From: Rhizobiales bacterium PAR1
GTDB taxonomy: Bacteria > Pseudomonadota > Alphaproteobacteria > Rhizobiales > Beijerinckiaceae
DNA length: 64,000 nt
Assembly: GCA_002256205.1 (NCBI GenBank)
Contig: NKIW01000003.1
Coordinates: 1 to 64,000 of the forward strand
Direction: 5' to 3'
Part shown: one piece after another, positions 10,101 through 18,769 of the stretch
Numbering within the stretch: the first letter of the stretch is position 1
How the letters are laid out: the number at the start of each line of letters is the position of its first letter
Made by a program: the position numbers and the translations under genes
The notes under the pieces: generated by a model
Seen by the model: the letters and a program-made list of their open reading frames with translations, nothing else
Database searches by the model: none
Told to the model about the DNA's origin: nothing

Positions 10101-11489
10101 TTCGGCGAGGCTTGCTCGGTCGGCAGCGGTCACAACCAGCTGGCGCGCGGGGGTAACGCCTTTTTCACCGGCTGTGACAAGGCTTTCGCTGGCGGCACGC
10201 ACTAGAACATGCGCGTTGGTGCCGCCAAAACCGTAGTTGCAGATACCGGCGTAACGTCCGTGACGCGCAAGATCGAGCGGCCGCGCAGCCCCGTTCGGCA
10301 CAAGGTTCAACGTCGCAAAATCGATGTTCTCGTTGGTCTCTTCAAGGAAGAGCGATTGCGGCAACACGCGATGTTCGAGCGCCAGAACCGATTTGAGCAG
10401 GCCGGCGAGGCCCGATGCCGCTTCAAGATGGCCGATGTTCGACTTGACCGAGCCAATTGGCAACGGCGCACGGCGCTTTTGCCCGAGAGACTGACCGATC
10501 GCGGCAGCCTCGATCGGATCGCCGACTTTGGTGCCAGTGCCATGGGCTTCGACAAAGGCAAGATCATCAGGCTTGATGCCGCTTTCGGCATAGAAAGCTT
10601 CGATCAGTTGCTGCTGGCCGTCGAGTGAGGGGAGCGAAATGCCCGTCGTCCGCCCGTCCGAGTTGACAGACGCACCGACGATGACACCGCGCACGCGATT
10701 TCCCGCAGCGAGCGCTTCCGGCTCGCGTTGCAGAACCAGCACCACCGAGCCCTCGGAGCGCACATAGCCATCCGCTTTCGCCGAGAAAGGGCGTGAAAGC
10801 CCGGTCGGTGAGAGCATCCGCGCCTGCGAGAAGCCGATGAAGGGAACCGGCGAGAGCAGTAGGTTCACGCCGCCGACGACCGCCAGCTCGATCTTGCCCT
10901 CGCTCAGCGCATCAATCGCCTGCTTCAGCGCGACAAAAGACGACGAGCAGGCGGAGTCGACCGTAAAGCTAGGACCCTTGAAATCGAAGATATAGGAGAT
11001 GCGGTTGGAGAGGACCGACAGCGAATTGCCGGTCATGAAGTGGCTTTCCATCACCGCCGGGTCATGCGACGCCGTGCCCTGATAGTCGACCATCGAGGCG
11101 CCGATATAAACGCCGACCTGCTTGCCCGCGAGCGAGGAGGGGGGAATCGCGGCGTCATCCAGTGCATCCCAGACCACTTCGAGCAGCAGGCGCTGCTGCG
11201 GGTCCATCTGCTGGGCTTCACGCGGAGACACACCGAAGGGAGCAGGGTCGAAATCGAGCGGGCGGTCGAGATAGCCGCCGGCGAAAGTATACGCAAAACC
11301 GGGCGCAGGATCGCCAGGGCGCAGGAAACGCTCGATGCTCCAGCGATCCACCGGCTGCTGACGGACGGAGTTCTGGCCAGCCATGAGCAGGCGCCAGAAA
11401 CCAGCCAGAGAATCGGCTCCCGGCAAACGGCACGCTGCACCGATAATGGCCGCCTGCGGCCGGGAGAGTTTATTGTTTACCTGCATCAC
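4104..11489 (-). CDS. Highly reducing type I polyketide synthase (KS-AT-DH-psiMT-ER-KR-ACP)
   Basis: Single-module PKS of 2461 residues. KS: Cys181 in VDSACSSSF, His316 and His354. AT: Ser627 in GHSVGE, with YPFHS at 728-732; extender choice is ambiguous. DH: HxxxGxxxxP at His932 to Pro941 and Asp1097. About 1190-1720 is a linker containing a methyltransferase-like strand (LRFLAIEPWSAG, 1358-1369) without the SAM glycine motif. ER: about 1720-2042, nucleotide site HGGAGGVG at 1865. KR: about 2058-2250, GGTSGLG at 2065, Ser2194, Tyr2207 and the LDD motif (2150-2152) of B-type ketoreductases. ACP: Ser2372 in GLDSLM. The full reductive set predicts a saturated, fatty-acid-like chain, probably built iteratively. 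There is no thioesterase or reductase domain, so release must be in trans; the downstream oxoamine synthase fits. No loading module is present. Confidence 0.96.
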   Translation of the reverse strand: MMQVNNKLSRPQAAIIGAACRLPGADSLAGFWRLLMAGQNSVRQQPVDRWSIERFLRPGDPAPGFAYTFAGGYLDRPLDFDPAPFGVSPREAQQMDPQQRLLLEVVWDALDDAAIPPSSLAGKQVGVYIGASMVDYQGTASHDPAVMESHFMTGNSLSVLSNRISYIFDFKGPSFTVDSACSSSFVALKQAIDALSEGKIELAVVGGVNLLLSPVPFIGFSQARMLSPTGLSRPFSAKADGYVRSEGSVVLVLQREPEALAAGNRVRGVIVGASVNSDGRTTGISLPSLDGQQQLIEAFYAESGIKPDDLAFVEAHGTGTKVGDPIEAAAIGQSLGQKRRAPLPIGSVKSNIGHLEAASGLAGLLKSVLALEHRVLPQSLFLEETNENIDFATLNLVPNGAARPLDLARHGRYAGICNYGFGGTNAHVLVRAASESLVTAGEKGVTPARQLVVTAADRASLAEFAGNLADEIEGGIGADAVARTLGHGRDLMKHRLAIPLASETATIDALRAFAGGTLESPAFASGAAALTECPVVFVFSGNGSQFPEMGHAAYAASATFRAEIADIDRLFKPLAGWSITDCLTQVIPAEELQKTSVAQPLIYAIQSALVGCLAETGIRPEAVLGHSVGEVAAAEASGALTRADAVRLIYLRSKHQEGARGLGRMLVVAADREQVEQRLRDFGDATIEIAAVNSATSTTVSGPADLLKAFAKHCRSARVATIPLDIDYPFHSSALEPLHAGMVGDLSFIRPRAGHATFVSTVTGEVTAGENLNASYWWRNIRHTVRFQDALNTAAGGNGKIFIEIGPRAILTGAIAENLRDKGVAGETLSSLSQKEGGNPVELTIARLVAHGAGFDRSRLCGTRPTRPAPLPNYAFQRQSYALPGTNEALNAFGKLNHSELRHPLLGARMADGSPEWRNLVDPILVPYLDDHRVDGGVIVPAAGLIEMALAAGRDLFGERPLELDEFDVLKALAIAQDETREVSTRYSEAGSSIEVWSRKRFSTQDWVLHARGRLGILTRPVSAPLPPPIEHLKVKDTAAEVYAEATLAGLEYGPLFQLVTASERDHVTTDSLLAAPAEIGLGAFEDLQVISPVSLDAAFHGLFISRPQKEGEKKAHLPVRFRKICVWKQGAVVRRAITLLTHETDRFKTVAITLFDAEGDVVFSVEAAVLRALYLSKATTADRTFRIETLPVTLPSDEAQKLATTLARLGDAASEAHEVPAPWLVARAFSVSLAHGLLTRLDGAAPEASRPVVEAARMILEGLGLISDGTVAAENPLPPPAEILATLIANFPEANLEIRLAANALSHTERLIGSGGRLPVPPSFKDQIETSGVLTTGALVALREAATSLAASAGRKLRFLAIEPWSAGLMQALLPLVQDGVIELTLTAPDRKAIDTARAYSRVDAEIEFLDLGSEGALTSPLPFDALVAVGTAPIGDADGRIASALRSLMRAKAPVLVAAPGADATLDFLLGLWTGWFGDASKTENSLVRFPTQERLIASLAEFGVTEISSHAAADGLGALLVGSISPVEAVATKSNGYALVSSSDALSDTLAEHADLILDADARLGTRISELATAGTLPPHILYLVSGTVPDEVEALAQHIEAIKAIAEALETAGATTRCTVLTRGAMDADARPSALASGIWGFMRVAINEIPTVDLRLAEIASHVSGANASKLLEELLTYSGEELELRVDAAGVSALRMRRNLFPPEPLTAGERSVLRFEQAGRLDSFSWIKAERTEPGEGEIEIEVAAVGLNFRDILVGLGILDDDLLGAGLTAAALGFECSGIVTRIGAGVTHLAVGDAVMGFAANTFASHLVSPGWHFFKVPEGVSLEAAATIPVAFATAWFALVKRAQIGEGDDVLIHGGAGGVGLAAIQFAKLAGSRVVSTASSEERRAIARAAGADLTYDSRQERFAEAIRNDLGGVDVVLNSLAGPAMEASFKLVKPFGRFVELGKRDYLDNTYLGLRPFVRNIAYFGVDLDELLAHDRPLVEKMMKLISDQFASGELKPLPYRVFEAHDVGAAFRLMQASEHVGKIVVRPAKTASRNAVALKFQPAEGVYLIVGGTSGLGFATARWLAQKGAGTVVLASRRGTVEEGLENEVEVLRKAGTKVLIEALDVADGAAVAALVQRLARNHGPVRGVVHAAVLLDDGMISGLTPERLRAVLKPKLLGAQNLDAATADQPVDFFVVYSSATTVIGSPGQGAYVAANSWLEGFARQRRANGKPALAIGWGAISDVGIIARDKQLGRRLRRTTGVVGISSSESLAHLGRLLSLGNAAGPMQFYTNISPGAAAEKLRLINSAAFSGLGLARREEEGEQGGDLVSAIEGKSKADAIALIILALKREISHILRMPEEQIDTSRPLGELGLDSLMALELQLSIERLCGTDIPMVGAGDRRLADIAGVILTSIGSEGSEGEEAAADANLVLAMSGMHAGGEMSAEEAEALSQRMKIAGESHRP

Positions 11490-11741
11490 AACATCAATCA
11501 GCCAGTTCCCGAACCGCAGCAGCGGTGAGATAACTGGAAACTAGACAATAGGAGACAAGGCTTTTCGAAAAAGGAGACCGTTTGTCAACCTTCTTCACCA
11601 CCACAGGCTGTTTACATCAGGTCTGTGGCACGTCCGCCATGCTGGCATCGGGCAAGGATTTACGCTGATTTTCACCGGCTTTCAGGGCTCGGAGAGGAGC
11701 CGGGCTTCGAAATCGATCAGGATGGAACCTCGGTTTTGGCG

Positions 11742-12758
11742 TTATTTCCGGAACTGCGGGTGCAGGATCAGCCAATCGGCAAATTTTCGCGCACCTTCCT
11801 GAATGGAGGTCTCCGGCTGGAAACCGGTCAGCGCATGCAGCTTTGCAATATCGGCATAGGTTGCCAGCACATCACCCGGCTGGCGCGGCATATGCTGCTT
11901 GATCGCCATTTTGCCGCAAGCGGATTCGATTGCGGCAACAAAATCCGCGAGCCGTTCGGGACGATTGTTGCCGATGTTGAGGATGCGGTGGGGTGATTGC
12001 AGGCCGTCTTTCTGTGGCGCCAGCGGCAGGAGCCGGAGAATAGAGGCCACAATGTCATCGATATAGGTGAAGTCGCGGCTCATGCCGGCTTCATCGTAAA
12101 CCTCGATGGCGCGACCGGCGAGAATGGCATCGGTGAATTTCCACATCGCCATATCGGGCCGGCCCCACGGGCCATAAACGGTAAAGAACCGCAACCCGGT
12201 CATGGGAAGCGCGAAAAGATGGGCATAAGTCTCCGCCATCAACTCGTTCGCACGTTTGGTAGCGGCATAAAGCGACAGCGGATGCTCGACTGGATCGTCC
12301 TCGGAAAAGGGCACCTTGGCATTGCTGCCATAAACCGAACTCGACGAGGCATAGAGAAAATGCCGAACCGGGTGCTGCCGCGCCGCCTCGATCATCGAGA
12401 GAAACCCCTCGATGTTGGATTGCGTGTAGCTGCGGGGCGCATCAAGCGAATAGCGGACACCTGCCTGTGCCGCGAGATGAACAACGACATCCGGCCTGAA
12501 GGTCGCAAACGCCGCCATGACCGCCGCGCCATCCTCGATCGAGATCTTTTCGAACGAAAAACCGTTGCGTCCGGCGAGCGTCGCGAGCCGCGCCGCCTTG
12601 AGTGCGGGGTCATAATAGGCGTTGAGATTATCCATCCCGAGCACCTCGATTCCCTGATCGAGGAGCAGGGCGGAAAGGTGCATGCCGATGAAACCCGCAG
12701 CCCCGGTGACCAGCACACGGCGAGGAAGAGCACCTTGCGGAACATCAACTGCTGGCAT
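11742..12758 (-). CDS. NAD-dependent epimerase, probable UDP-glucuronate 4-epimerase
   Basis: Extended SDR sugar epimerase of 338 residues. It has the Rossmann motif GAAGFIG near the N-terminus, the sequence DNLNAYYDPALKAARL that is typical of the LpsL/CapI group of UDP-glucuronate 4-epimerases, a YAATK catalytic motif (YxxxK) and FTVYGPWGRPDMA. The likely product is UDP-galacturonate for surface polysaccharide. The start at 12758 is chosen because a strong Shine-Dalgarno (AGGGAGAGGG) sits just upstream; an in-frame ATG at 12776 is less likely. It is transcribed away from gmd, with about 170 bp between the two starts. Confidence 0.88.
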   Translation of the reverse strand: MPAVDVPQGALPRRVLVTGAAGFIGMHLSALLLDQGIEVLGMDNLNAYYDPALKAARLATLAGRNGFSFEKISIEDGAAVMAAFATFRPDVVVHLAAQAGVRYSLDAPRSYTQSNIEGFLSMIEAARQHPVRHFLYASSSSVYGSNAKVPFSEDDPVEHPLSLYAATKRANELMAETYAHLFALPMTGLRFFTVYGPWGRPDMAMWKFTDAILAGRAIEVYDEAGMSRDFTYIDDIVASILRLLPLAPQKDGLQSPHRILNIGNNRPERLADFVAAIESACGKMAIKQHMPRQPGDVLATYADIAKLHALTGFQPETSIQEGARKFADWLILHPQFRK

Positions 12759-12930
12759 GAACCCTCTCCCTGTCATCGCCTTGGTCTAGTCAACCCCAGG
12801 CTTCATGCCAAGCGGCCAACACGCAGCCAATACGCGGCCATTTGTCGGCACTGGCCTTTTTCTCCGCTACTCTTTATGGCAACGCTCATGTTGCGCCAGC
12901 CCGTAGAGGCTGATCTATCGGGAATTGCCA

Positions 12931-13998
12931 ATGACAAAGACCGCGCTGATTACCGGGATCACCGGGCAGGATGGAGCCTATCTCGCCGAATTGCTGCTCG
13001 CGAAGGGCTATCGCGTGCATGGCGTGAAGCGGCGCTCCTCATCGTTCAACACGGCCAGAATTGACCATCTCTATCAGGATCCGCACGAAAGCGACGTTCG
13101 CTTCTCACTCCATTACGGAGACATGACCGATGCGACGAACCTGATCCGCATCGTGCAGGAAACCCGGCCAGACGAGATTTATAACCTCGCCGCCCAGAGC
13201 CATGTGCAGGTCTCGTTCGAGACAGCGGAATATACTGCCAATGCCGATGCCGTCGGCACGCTTCGGTTGCTCGAAGCGATTCGCATACTCAAGCTCGAAG
13301 AGAAGACGCGGTTCTATCAGGCCTCGACCTCGGAACTCTACGGCAAGGTGCAGGAAGTGCCGCAAAGCGAGACGACGCCCTTCTATCCGCGCTCTCCCTA
13401 TGCTGCGGCAAAAATCTACGCTTACTGGATCACAGTCAATTACCGTGAAGCCTATGGCATGCACGCCTCGAACGGCATTCTCTTCAATCATGAAAGCCCG
13501 CTCCGGGGGGAGACCTTCGTGACGCGCAAGATCACGCGCGCTGTTGCGGCGATCCATCTGGGTTTTCAGGACAAGCTTTTCCTCGGCAATCTCGATGCCA
13601 AGCGCGACTGGGGCCATGCGAAGGATTATGTCGAGGGGATGTGGCGCATTCTCCAGCAGCCGGAAGGTGATGATTACGTGCTCGCCACGGGTGAAACCCA
13701 CCCGGTACGCGAATTTGTCGAGCATGCCTTCGCGGCGACCGGCGTGAGCCTTGTCTGGAAAGGCTCGGGCGTCGATGAAATCGGGTTTGATGCCAAAACC
13801 GGGCGCGCGTTGGTCGCGGTCGATCCGCGCTATTTCCGCCCGACGGAGGTCGATCTTCTGATCGGCAACCCCGCGAAGGCGCACGCCAAGCTCGGCTGGA
13901 AGCATACCACCGGCTTCGCCGATCTCGTCCGCGAGATGGTCGATGCCGATTTGAAAGCGGTAAAGCATGAGCAGGATCGCACGGAACGTCACGGGTGA
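12931..13998 (+). CDS. gmd: GDP-mannose 4,6-dehydratase
   Basis: Converts GDP-D-mannose to GDP-4-keto-6-deoxymannose, the first step to GDP-L-fucose and related deoxysugars. About 355 residues, standard for the family. The N-terminus has [16 protein letters not shown], followed by VKRRSSSFN, the serine/tyrosine region [11 protein letters not shown] and [10 protein letters not shown] (YxxxK), and [17 protein letters not shown], all diagnostic of Gmd. The ATG at 12931 is preferred to the TTG two codons earlier. fcl begins 4 bp after the stop, so the two are co-transcribed. Confidence 0.97.
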   Translation: MTKTALITGITGQDGAYLAELLLAKGYRVHGVKRRSSSFNTARIDHLYQDPHESDVRFSLHYGDMTDATNLIRIVQETRPDEIYNLAAQSHVQVSFETAEYTANADAVGTLRLLEAIRILKLEEKTRFYQASTSELYGKVQEVPQSETTPFYPRSPYAAAKIYAYWITVNYREAYGMHASNGILFNHESPLRGETFVTRKITRAVAAIHLGFQDKLFLGNLDAKRDWGHAKDYVEGMWRILQQPEGDDYVLATGETHPVREFVEHAFAATGVSLVWKGSGVDEIGFDAKTGRALVAVDPRYFRPTEVDLLIGNPAKAHAKLGWKHTTGFADLVREMVDADLKAVKHEQDRTERHG

Positions 13999-14002
13999 GA
14001 TC

Positions 14003-14953
14003 ATGAACAAGCTCTTCGATCTATCCGGCAAGCGCATTTATGTCGCCGGTCATCGCGGCATGGTCGGCGGGGCTGTCGTACGGGCGCTTGAGGCGCGCGG
14101 CATGGTGCCGCTCACCGCGACCCGTGCCGAGGCGGATCTGGAGCGGCAGGCCGATGTCGAACGCTGGTTTGCGGCCAATACGCCAGAAGTTGTGGTGCTG
14201 GCTGCTGCGCATGTCGGCGGGATCCTTGCCAACAGCGCGTTTCCGCGTGACTTCATTTACAAGAACATGATGATCGCTGCGAATGTCGTCGAGGCGGCGT
14301 ATCGCAACGGCGTGCAGAAGCTCGTTTTCCTCGGTTCCTCCTGCATCTACCCGAAGTTCGCGCCGCAGCCGATTACCGAGGAAGTGCTCCTCACCGGCAG
14401 CCTCGAACCCACCAACGAATGGTACGCCATCGCCAAGATCGCGGGAATCAAGCTCGCGCAGAGCTATCGTCGCCAATTTGGGGCGGATTTCATCTCCCTG
14501 ATGCCAACGAACCTCTACGGCACCGGCGACAATTACCACCCCGAGCATTCCCACGTGATCGCGGCGCTGCTGCGCCGCTTCCATGAAGCGAAAGAGGCAG
14601 GCGCGAAGGAAGTCGTGATCTGGGGCACCGGCACACCTTGCCGCGAGTTCCTGTTTGTTGATGATCTTGCCGAAGCGACGCTCCATTCGCTAGAATATTA
14701 TTCGGGCGAAAGTCATCTCAACTGTGGGACCGGCGTCGATGTCACCATCGCCGAACTTGCTCGCGAAATCGCCCGCGTCACCGGTTTCACGGGCGATCTC
14801 GTGTTCGATACCTCCAAACCCGATGGCACGCCGCGCAAGCTGCTGGATGTCTCGAAATTGAAGGCGCTGGGCTGGCAGGCTAAGACGGAACTTAGGGCCG
14901 GGCTCGAGGTCGCCTATCGCGATTTTTTGGCCGGTGGTGGGCGAAATCTCTGA
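14003..14953 (+). CDS. fcl: GDP-L-fucose synthase
   Basis: NADPH-dependent epimerase/reductase that turns the Gmd product into GDP-L-fucose; 316 residues. It shows [25 protein letters not shown], the [10 protein letters not shown] serine region, [11 protein letters not shown] (catalytic Tyr and Lys) and [12 protein letters not shown]. The start at 14003 lies 4 bp after the gmd stop, with GGGTGAG acting as ribosome binding site. A longer reading frame from 13967 overlaps gmd and is not needed. The 220 bp after it is AT-rich and holds no recognisable gene. Confidence 0.97.
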   Translation: MNKLFDLSGKRIYVAGHRGMVGGAVVRALEARGMVPLTATRAEADLERQADVERWFAANTPEVVVLAAAHVGGILANSAFPRDFIYKNMMIAANVVEAAYRNGVQKLVFLGSSCIYPKFAPQPITEEVLLTGSLEPTNEWYAIAKIAGIKLAQSYRRQFGADFISLMPTNLYGTGDNYHPEHSHVIAALLRRFHEAKEAGAKEVVIWGTGTPCREFLFVDDLAEATLHSLEYYSGESHLNCGTGVDVTIAELAREIARVTGFTGDLVFDTSKPDGTPRKLLDVSKLKALGWQAKTELRAGLEVAYRDFLAGGGRNL

Positions 14954-15173
14954 TTCACACAACTCATCAAAATGCGGTCAATGGGCGTGTATTTGACGAG
15001 TAGATTTTAATACCAAGATTGGTGATATGTGGGGTTTTTCCTATGAAAACATTACTCAAAGCGGTGTTATAAATTTTATTTTTCAATCGAATATGCGTAA
15101 TTAGTGGCTGCAAATCTGCTTGTCTCGTGTTCGATGCTCGCAATAAGAAATTTGGCGTCAGGGAGGTGGAGCT

Positions 15174-15725
15174 TTGCAAAGCAAGCGTTTTGAGATCGAT
15201 GGGCCCGTTGTTTTTACGCCCAAACGTCACGGCGATGATCGTGGATTTTTTTCAGAAGTCTTTCGGCAGGACGTTGTCGATGCCGCGCTGGGTGCGCAGA
15301 CCTTCGTGCAGGACAATCACTCTTTTTCGGCGCGGAGAGGGACGCTTCGCGGGCTGCATTATCAGTCCCCGCCGGCCGCACAGGGCAAGTTGTTGCGCGT
15401 GGCGCGCGGGGCGGTCTTTGATGTTGCCGTCGATATCCGCAAGGCTTCTCCAACCTATGGACGCTATGTCGGTCTTGAATTGAGCGCGGCCAATGGAGAG
15501 CTTTTCTGGATTCCACCCGGTTTCCTGCATGGCTTCTGCACGCTGACGGACGGTACGGACTTTCTGTATAAGGTGACCCATTATTACAGCCACCCGAATG
15601 ACGGTGCCGTGATCTGGAATGATCCGGACATTGGCATCACTTGGCCCTTACCGACAGAGGACATCATGCTGTCGTCCAAGGATGCTCAGGCACCGCGCTT
15701 GCGTGATCTCCCGCCGATCTTCTGA
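15174..15725 (+). CDS. rfbC: dTDP-4-dehydrorhamnose 3,5-epimerase
   Basis: RmlC-type cupin of 183 residues acting in dTDP-L-rhamnose synthesis. Characteristic parts are DDRGFFSEVF, QDNHSFSARRGTLRGLHYQ with the catalytic His, GKLLRVARGAVFDVAVDIR and FWIPPGFLHGF. The reading frame opens with TTG at 15174, preceded at the right distance by GGGAGG (15161-15166); no in-frame ATG sits in a better position. It is the first gene of a four-gene rfb/rml operon in the order C-B-D-A. Confidence 0.96.
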   Translation: MQSKRFEIDGPVVFTPKRHGDDRGFFSEVFRQDVVDAALGAQTFVQDNHSFSARRGTLRGLHYQSPPAAQGKLLRVARGAVFDVAVDIRKASPTYGRYVGLELSAANGELFWIPPGFLHGFCTLTDGTDFLYKVTHYYSHPNDGAVIWNDPDIGITWPLPTEDIMLSSKDAQAPRLRDLPPIF

Positions 15726-15767
15726 TCCCGAACAACGCGGTCTCTTCTCAAGAAGGTCAGGTCGATC

Positions 15768-16826
15768 ATGCGAATTCTCGTAACAGGCGGAGCAGGGTTT
15801 ATCGGCTCGGCCGTGTGCCGGTTTCTTGTCAATGAAGGCGGGCACACGGTCCTGAATGTCGACAAACTCACCTATGCCGGCAATCTCCAGTCCCTCGTCT
15901 CGATAGATAACAGCCCGAATTACCATTTTGCTCAGGTCGATGTCTGCGATCAGGCCGCCGTAATGCGGCTCTTTGCGGAATTCCAGCCCGAGGGCGTGAT
16001 GCATCTGGCTGCTGAAAGCCACGTCGACCGTTCCATCACCGGCGCGCGCGTGTTCGTGGACACCAATGTCCTGGGAACACTGTCGATGCTGGAGGCAGCG
16101 CGCCACTATTACGGCGGACTGCCGGCTGAGGCCAGAGCGGGCTTCCGCTTCCTCCACGTCTCCACCGATGAAGTCTATGGCTCGCTGGGGGATACGGCCC
16201 TCTTTACGGAAGAGACGCCCTATGACCCGTCTTCTCCCTATTCTGCGTCGAAGGCCGCGGCGGATCATCTCGCCAGCGCCTGGCATCGTACCTATGGCTT
16301 GCCGGTCGTCATTTCCAATTGTTCGAATAACTACGGCCCGTTTCATTTTCCCGAAAAGCTTATTCCCCTCGTCATTCTCAACGCGATGCACGGCAAGCCC
16401 TTGCCCGTCTATGGCACCGGCGCGAATGTTCGCGACTGGCTCTTTGTTGAGGATCATGCACGGGCGCTTTTCCTGGTGATGACGCAAGGGCGCTTGGGCG
16501 AGAAGTACAACATCGGCGGGCGCAACGAACGGCGGAATATCGAAGTCGTCGAGACCATCTGCGAGACGCTGGATCATCTCATGCCGAAGCTGGAACCGCA
16601 CCGCTCCCTCATCGCCTTCGTCGCTGATCGCCCCGGCCACGATCACCGCTATGCGATCGACGCCACCAAGCTGGAGACGGAACTGGGCTGGCGCGCGCGG
16701 GAAAATTTCGCGACCGGCATCGAGAAAACCGTCCGGTGGTATCTCGATAATGAGTGGTGGTGGCGACCGCTGCGGGAAAAGGTATATTCCGGCGAACGGC
16801 TGGGTCTGGCCGTCCCGAAGGCATAG
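15768..16826 (+). CDS. rfbB: dTDP-glucose 4,6-dehydratase
   Basis: RmlB, 352 residues, forms dTDP-4-keto-6-deoxyglucose, the second step of dTDP-L-rhamnose synthesis. It shows [12 protein letters not shown] at the N-terminus, [12 protein letters not shown], the [10 protein letters not shown] region, [11 protein letters not shown] (catalytic YxxxK) and [16 protein letters not shown]. The start at 15768 has AGAAGG upstream. It lies 42 bp after rfbC and 15 bp before rfbD. Confidence 0.97.
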   Translation: MRILVTGGAGFIGSAVCRFLVNEGGHTVLNVDKLTYAGNLQSLVSIDNSPNYHFAQVDVCDQAAVMRLFAEFQPEGVMHLAAESHVDRSITGARVFVDTNVLGTLSMLEAARHYYGGLPAEARAGFRFLHVSTDEVYGSLGDTALFTEETPYDPSSPYSASKAAADHLASAWHRTYGLPVVISNCSNNYGPFHFPEKLIPLVILNAMHGKPLPVYGTGANVRDWLFVEDHARALFLVMTQGRLGEKYNIGGRNERRNIEVVETICETLDHLMPKLEPHRSLIAFVADRPGHDHRYAIDATKLETELGWRARENFATGIEKTVRWYLDNEWWWRPLREKVYSGERLGLAVPKA

Positions 16827-16841
16827 ACGCGGGACAAGACA

Positions 16842-17753
16842 GTGAAAATTTGCGTGACGGGAACACAAGGGCAGGTCGCGACAGCCCTCCAGGAACTGGC
16901 AGTGCAGGCTGGCATCGCGGTACATTGTCTTGGCCGTCCGGCGTTTGATCTTGGCCAGCCAGATAACGCAGAGGCGGTTCTAGCCGCCCTCAAGCCCGAT
17001 GTGCTCATCAGCGCGGCAGCTTATACTGCCGTCGATCTTGCGGAGGGGCATGCGGAGGAGGCTTACCGTGTCAACGCTGCCGGCCCTGCTGCACTGGCGC
17101 GGGCGAGCGGCAATCTCGGCATTCCGATCCTGCATCTTTCGACGGATTACGTGTTCGATGGTCTGAAGCGGACCCCTTATATGGAATCAGACATCACGGG
17201 CCCCTGCAGCGTCTACGGCGCTTCCAAACTCGAGGGTGAATATGCCGTTGCTGCTGGCAATCCATGCCACGTCATCCTGCGCACCGCTTGGGTCTACTCG
17301 CACAGCGGAAAGAATTTTCTGCGGACAATGCTCCGCATCGCCGAAACGAACCCGGTTGTCCGTGTCGTCAGTGATCAGTTCGGCTGTCCGACCTATGCCA
17401 CGGATATTGCCGCGGCGCTGATCGCCATTGCCCGGCAGGTCGTGGTAAAAGCGGCAGGGGATCCAGCCTTTGGCACTTTCCACATGACCGGGCGCGGCGA
17501 CACAAGCTGGGCCGGGTTTGCCGGGGCGATTTTCGCCATGGCCGCGAAGGGCGGGCACGCCGCTGCGAGGGTTGTGCCTATTGCCACCTCAGACTACCCA
17601 ACGCCAGCGAGAAGGCCGGAAAATTCACGGCTCGATTGCGGTAAGCTCGCTGATGTTTTCGGGGTCGAACTCCCACACTGGCACGATGGTACCGAGCGAT
17701 GCCTCGCGCGCCTTTTTCAAATGTCCGAGAGCCTTCAAGGAGCCGCCCCATGA
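16842..17753 (+). CDS. rfbD: dTDP-4-dehydrorhamnose reductase
   Basis: RmlD, 303 residues, makes the final reduction to dTDP-L-rhamnose. The N-terminus reads [15 protein letters not shown], followed by [29 protein letters not shown] and YGASKLEGE (YxxxK). The start is GTG at 16842. The stop TGA overlaps the ATG of rfbA (ATGA at 17750-17753), showing translational coupling. Confidence 0.96.
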   Translation: MKICVTGTQGQVATALQELAVQAGIAVHCLGRPAFDLGQPDNAEAVLAALKPDVLISAAAYTAVDLAEGHAEEAYRVNAAGPAALARASGNLGIPILHLSTDYVFDGLKRTPYMESDITGPCSVYGASKLEGEYAVAAGNPCHVILRTAWVYSHSGKNFLRTMLRIAETNPVVRVVSDQFGCPTYATDIAAALIAIARQVVVKAAGDPAFGTFHMTGRGDTSWAGFAGAIFAMAAKGGHAAARVVPIATSDYPTPARRPENSRLDCGKLADVFGVELPHWHDGTERCLARLFQMSESLQGAAP

Positions 17754-18658
17754 GCAGTAAACCGCGCAAAGGAATTATCCTGGCGGGAGGAAGCGGCACG
17801 CGGCTGCATCCTATGACGCTCGCGATTTCGAAGCAGCTTCTGCCGGTCTATGACAAGCCGATGATCTATTATCCGCTTTCGGCGCTCATGCTCGGCGGTA
17901 TTCGCGATATCCTGATCATCTCGACACCGCATGACCTGCCGCATTTCAAGACACTTCTGGGCAACGGAGAGAAGTGGGGCATTCGGCTCAGTTATGCCGA
18001 ACAACCGAAACCCGAAGGGCTTGCTCAGGCGTTCATCATTGGGGCCGATTTCGTTAAGGGGCACAGTTCGGCACTGATCCTCGGCGATAACATCTTTTAT
18101 GGCCACGGCCTGTCCCAGTTGATGCACGCGGCAGGCGAGCGCAGCAGCGGCGCGACAGTTTTCGGCTATCACGTCGCGGATCCGCAGCGCTACGGCGTTG
18201 TGGAATTCGACCAGCAAGGACATGCGGTCAATCTTGAGGAGAAGCCTAAGCATCCCAAATCCAACTGGGCTGTGACGGGCCTCTACTTCTATGATGAAGA
18301 TGTGGTGGATATCGCCGCCTCGATCAAACCCTCGGCACGGGGGGAGCTCGAGATCACCGACGTCAACAAGGCCTATCTTTCGCAGGGCAAGCTACAGGTC
18401 GAGCGGATGGGGCGCGGATTCGCCTGGCTTGATACCGGCACGCCCGAATCCCTTGCGGATGCGACGAACTTCGTACGCGCGCTGGAACGTCGGCAGAATG
18501 TCCGCATCTGCTGCCCGGAAGAGGTGGCATACGAGCGCGGTTTCATCACAAAAGCACAATTGCAGGTGCTCGCCAGCGCCCTTGGCAAGAGCTCCTACGG
18601 CGAGTATCTAAAGTCGGTTGCGTCGTTGCGCAGTGGTCAGGATCTGCTGAATCCCTGA
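17750..18658 (+). CDS. rfbA: Glucose-1-phosphate thymidylyltransferase
   Basis: RmlA, 302 residues, activates glucose-1-phosphate to dTDP-glucose, the first step of the rhamnose pathway. The nucleotide-binding signature is [33 protein letters not shown] and [11 protein letters not shown] follow. The ATG at 17750 overlaps the rfbD stop and has AAGGAG a few bases upstream, so it is preferred to the longer frame from 17699. It is the last gene of the rfb operon. Confidence 0.97.
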   Translation: MSSKPRKGIILAGGSGTRLHPMTLAISKQLLPVYDKPMIYYPLSALMLGGIRDILIISTPHDLPHFKTLLGNGEKWGIRLSYAEQPKPEGLAQAFIIGADFVKGHSSALILGDNIFYGHGLSQLMHAAGERSSGATVFGYHVADPQRYGVVEFDQQGHAVNLEEKPKHPKSNWAVTGLYFYDEDVVDIAASIKPSARGELEITDVNKAYLSQGKLQVERMGRGFAWLDTGTPESLADATNFVRALERRQNVRICCPEEVAYERGFITKAQLQVLASALGKSSYGEYLKSVASLRSGQDLLNP

Positions 18659-18769
18659 AGACTTGCGGGTTTTTACAGAGCGCGCAAAGTCGATCGTCCA
18701 GCATGTTCTTTCTGTTAAGTGAAATCTGGGACACTGCGGTGTTCCGATTTCGCTTTTTGGATTTACCGG

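Noticed and set aside
11490-11600. TTGACA on the minus strand at 11588-11583 as PKS promoter
   Set aside because: The 17-bp spaced position has no acceptable -10 hexamer, so it is not listed as a feature.
14954-15173. 87-codon minus-strand frame in the AT-rich gap before rfbC
   Set aside because: No ribosome site or family resemblance; the AT-rich gap alone explains the start and stop pattern.
15648-16925. 425-codon minus-strand frame over rfbB
   Set aside because: Antisense to a complete dehydratase gene; no recognisable protein features.
18719-18769. Upstream GTG start adding 17 residues to the ABC transporter
   Set aside because: The extra residues do not resemble the start of PrtD-type proteins; ATG 18770 begins a typical basic N-terminus.
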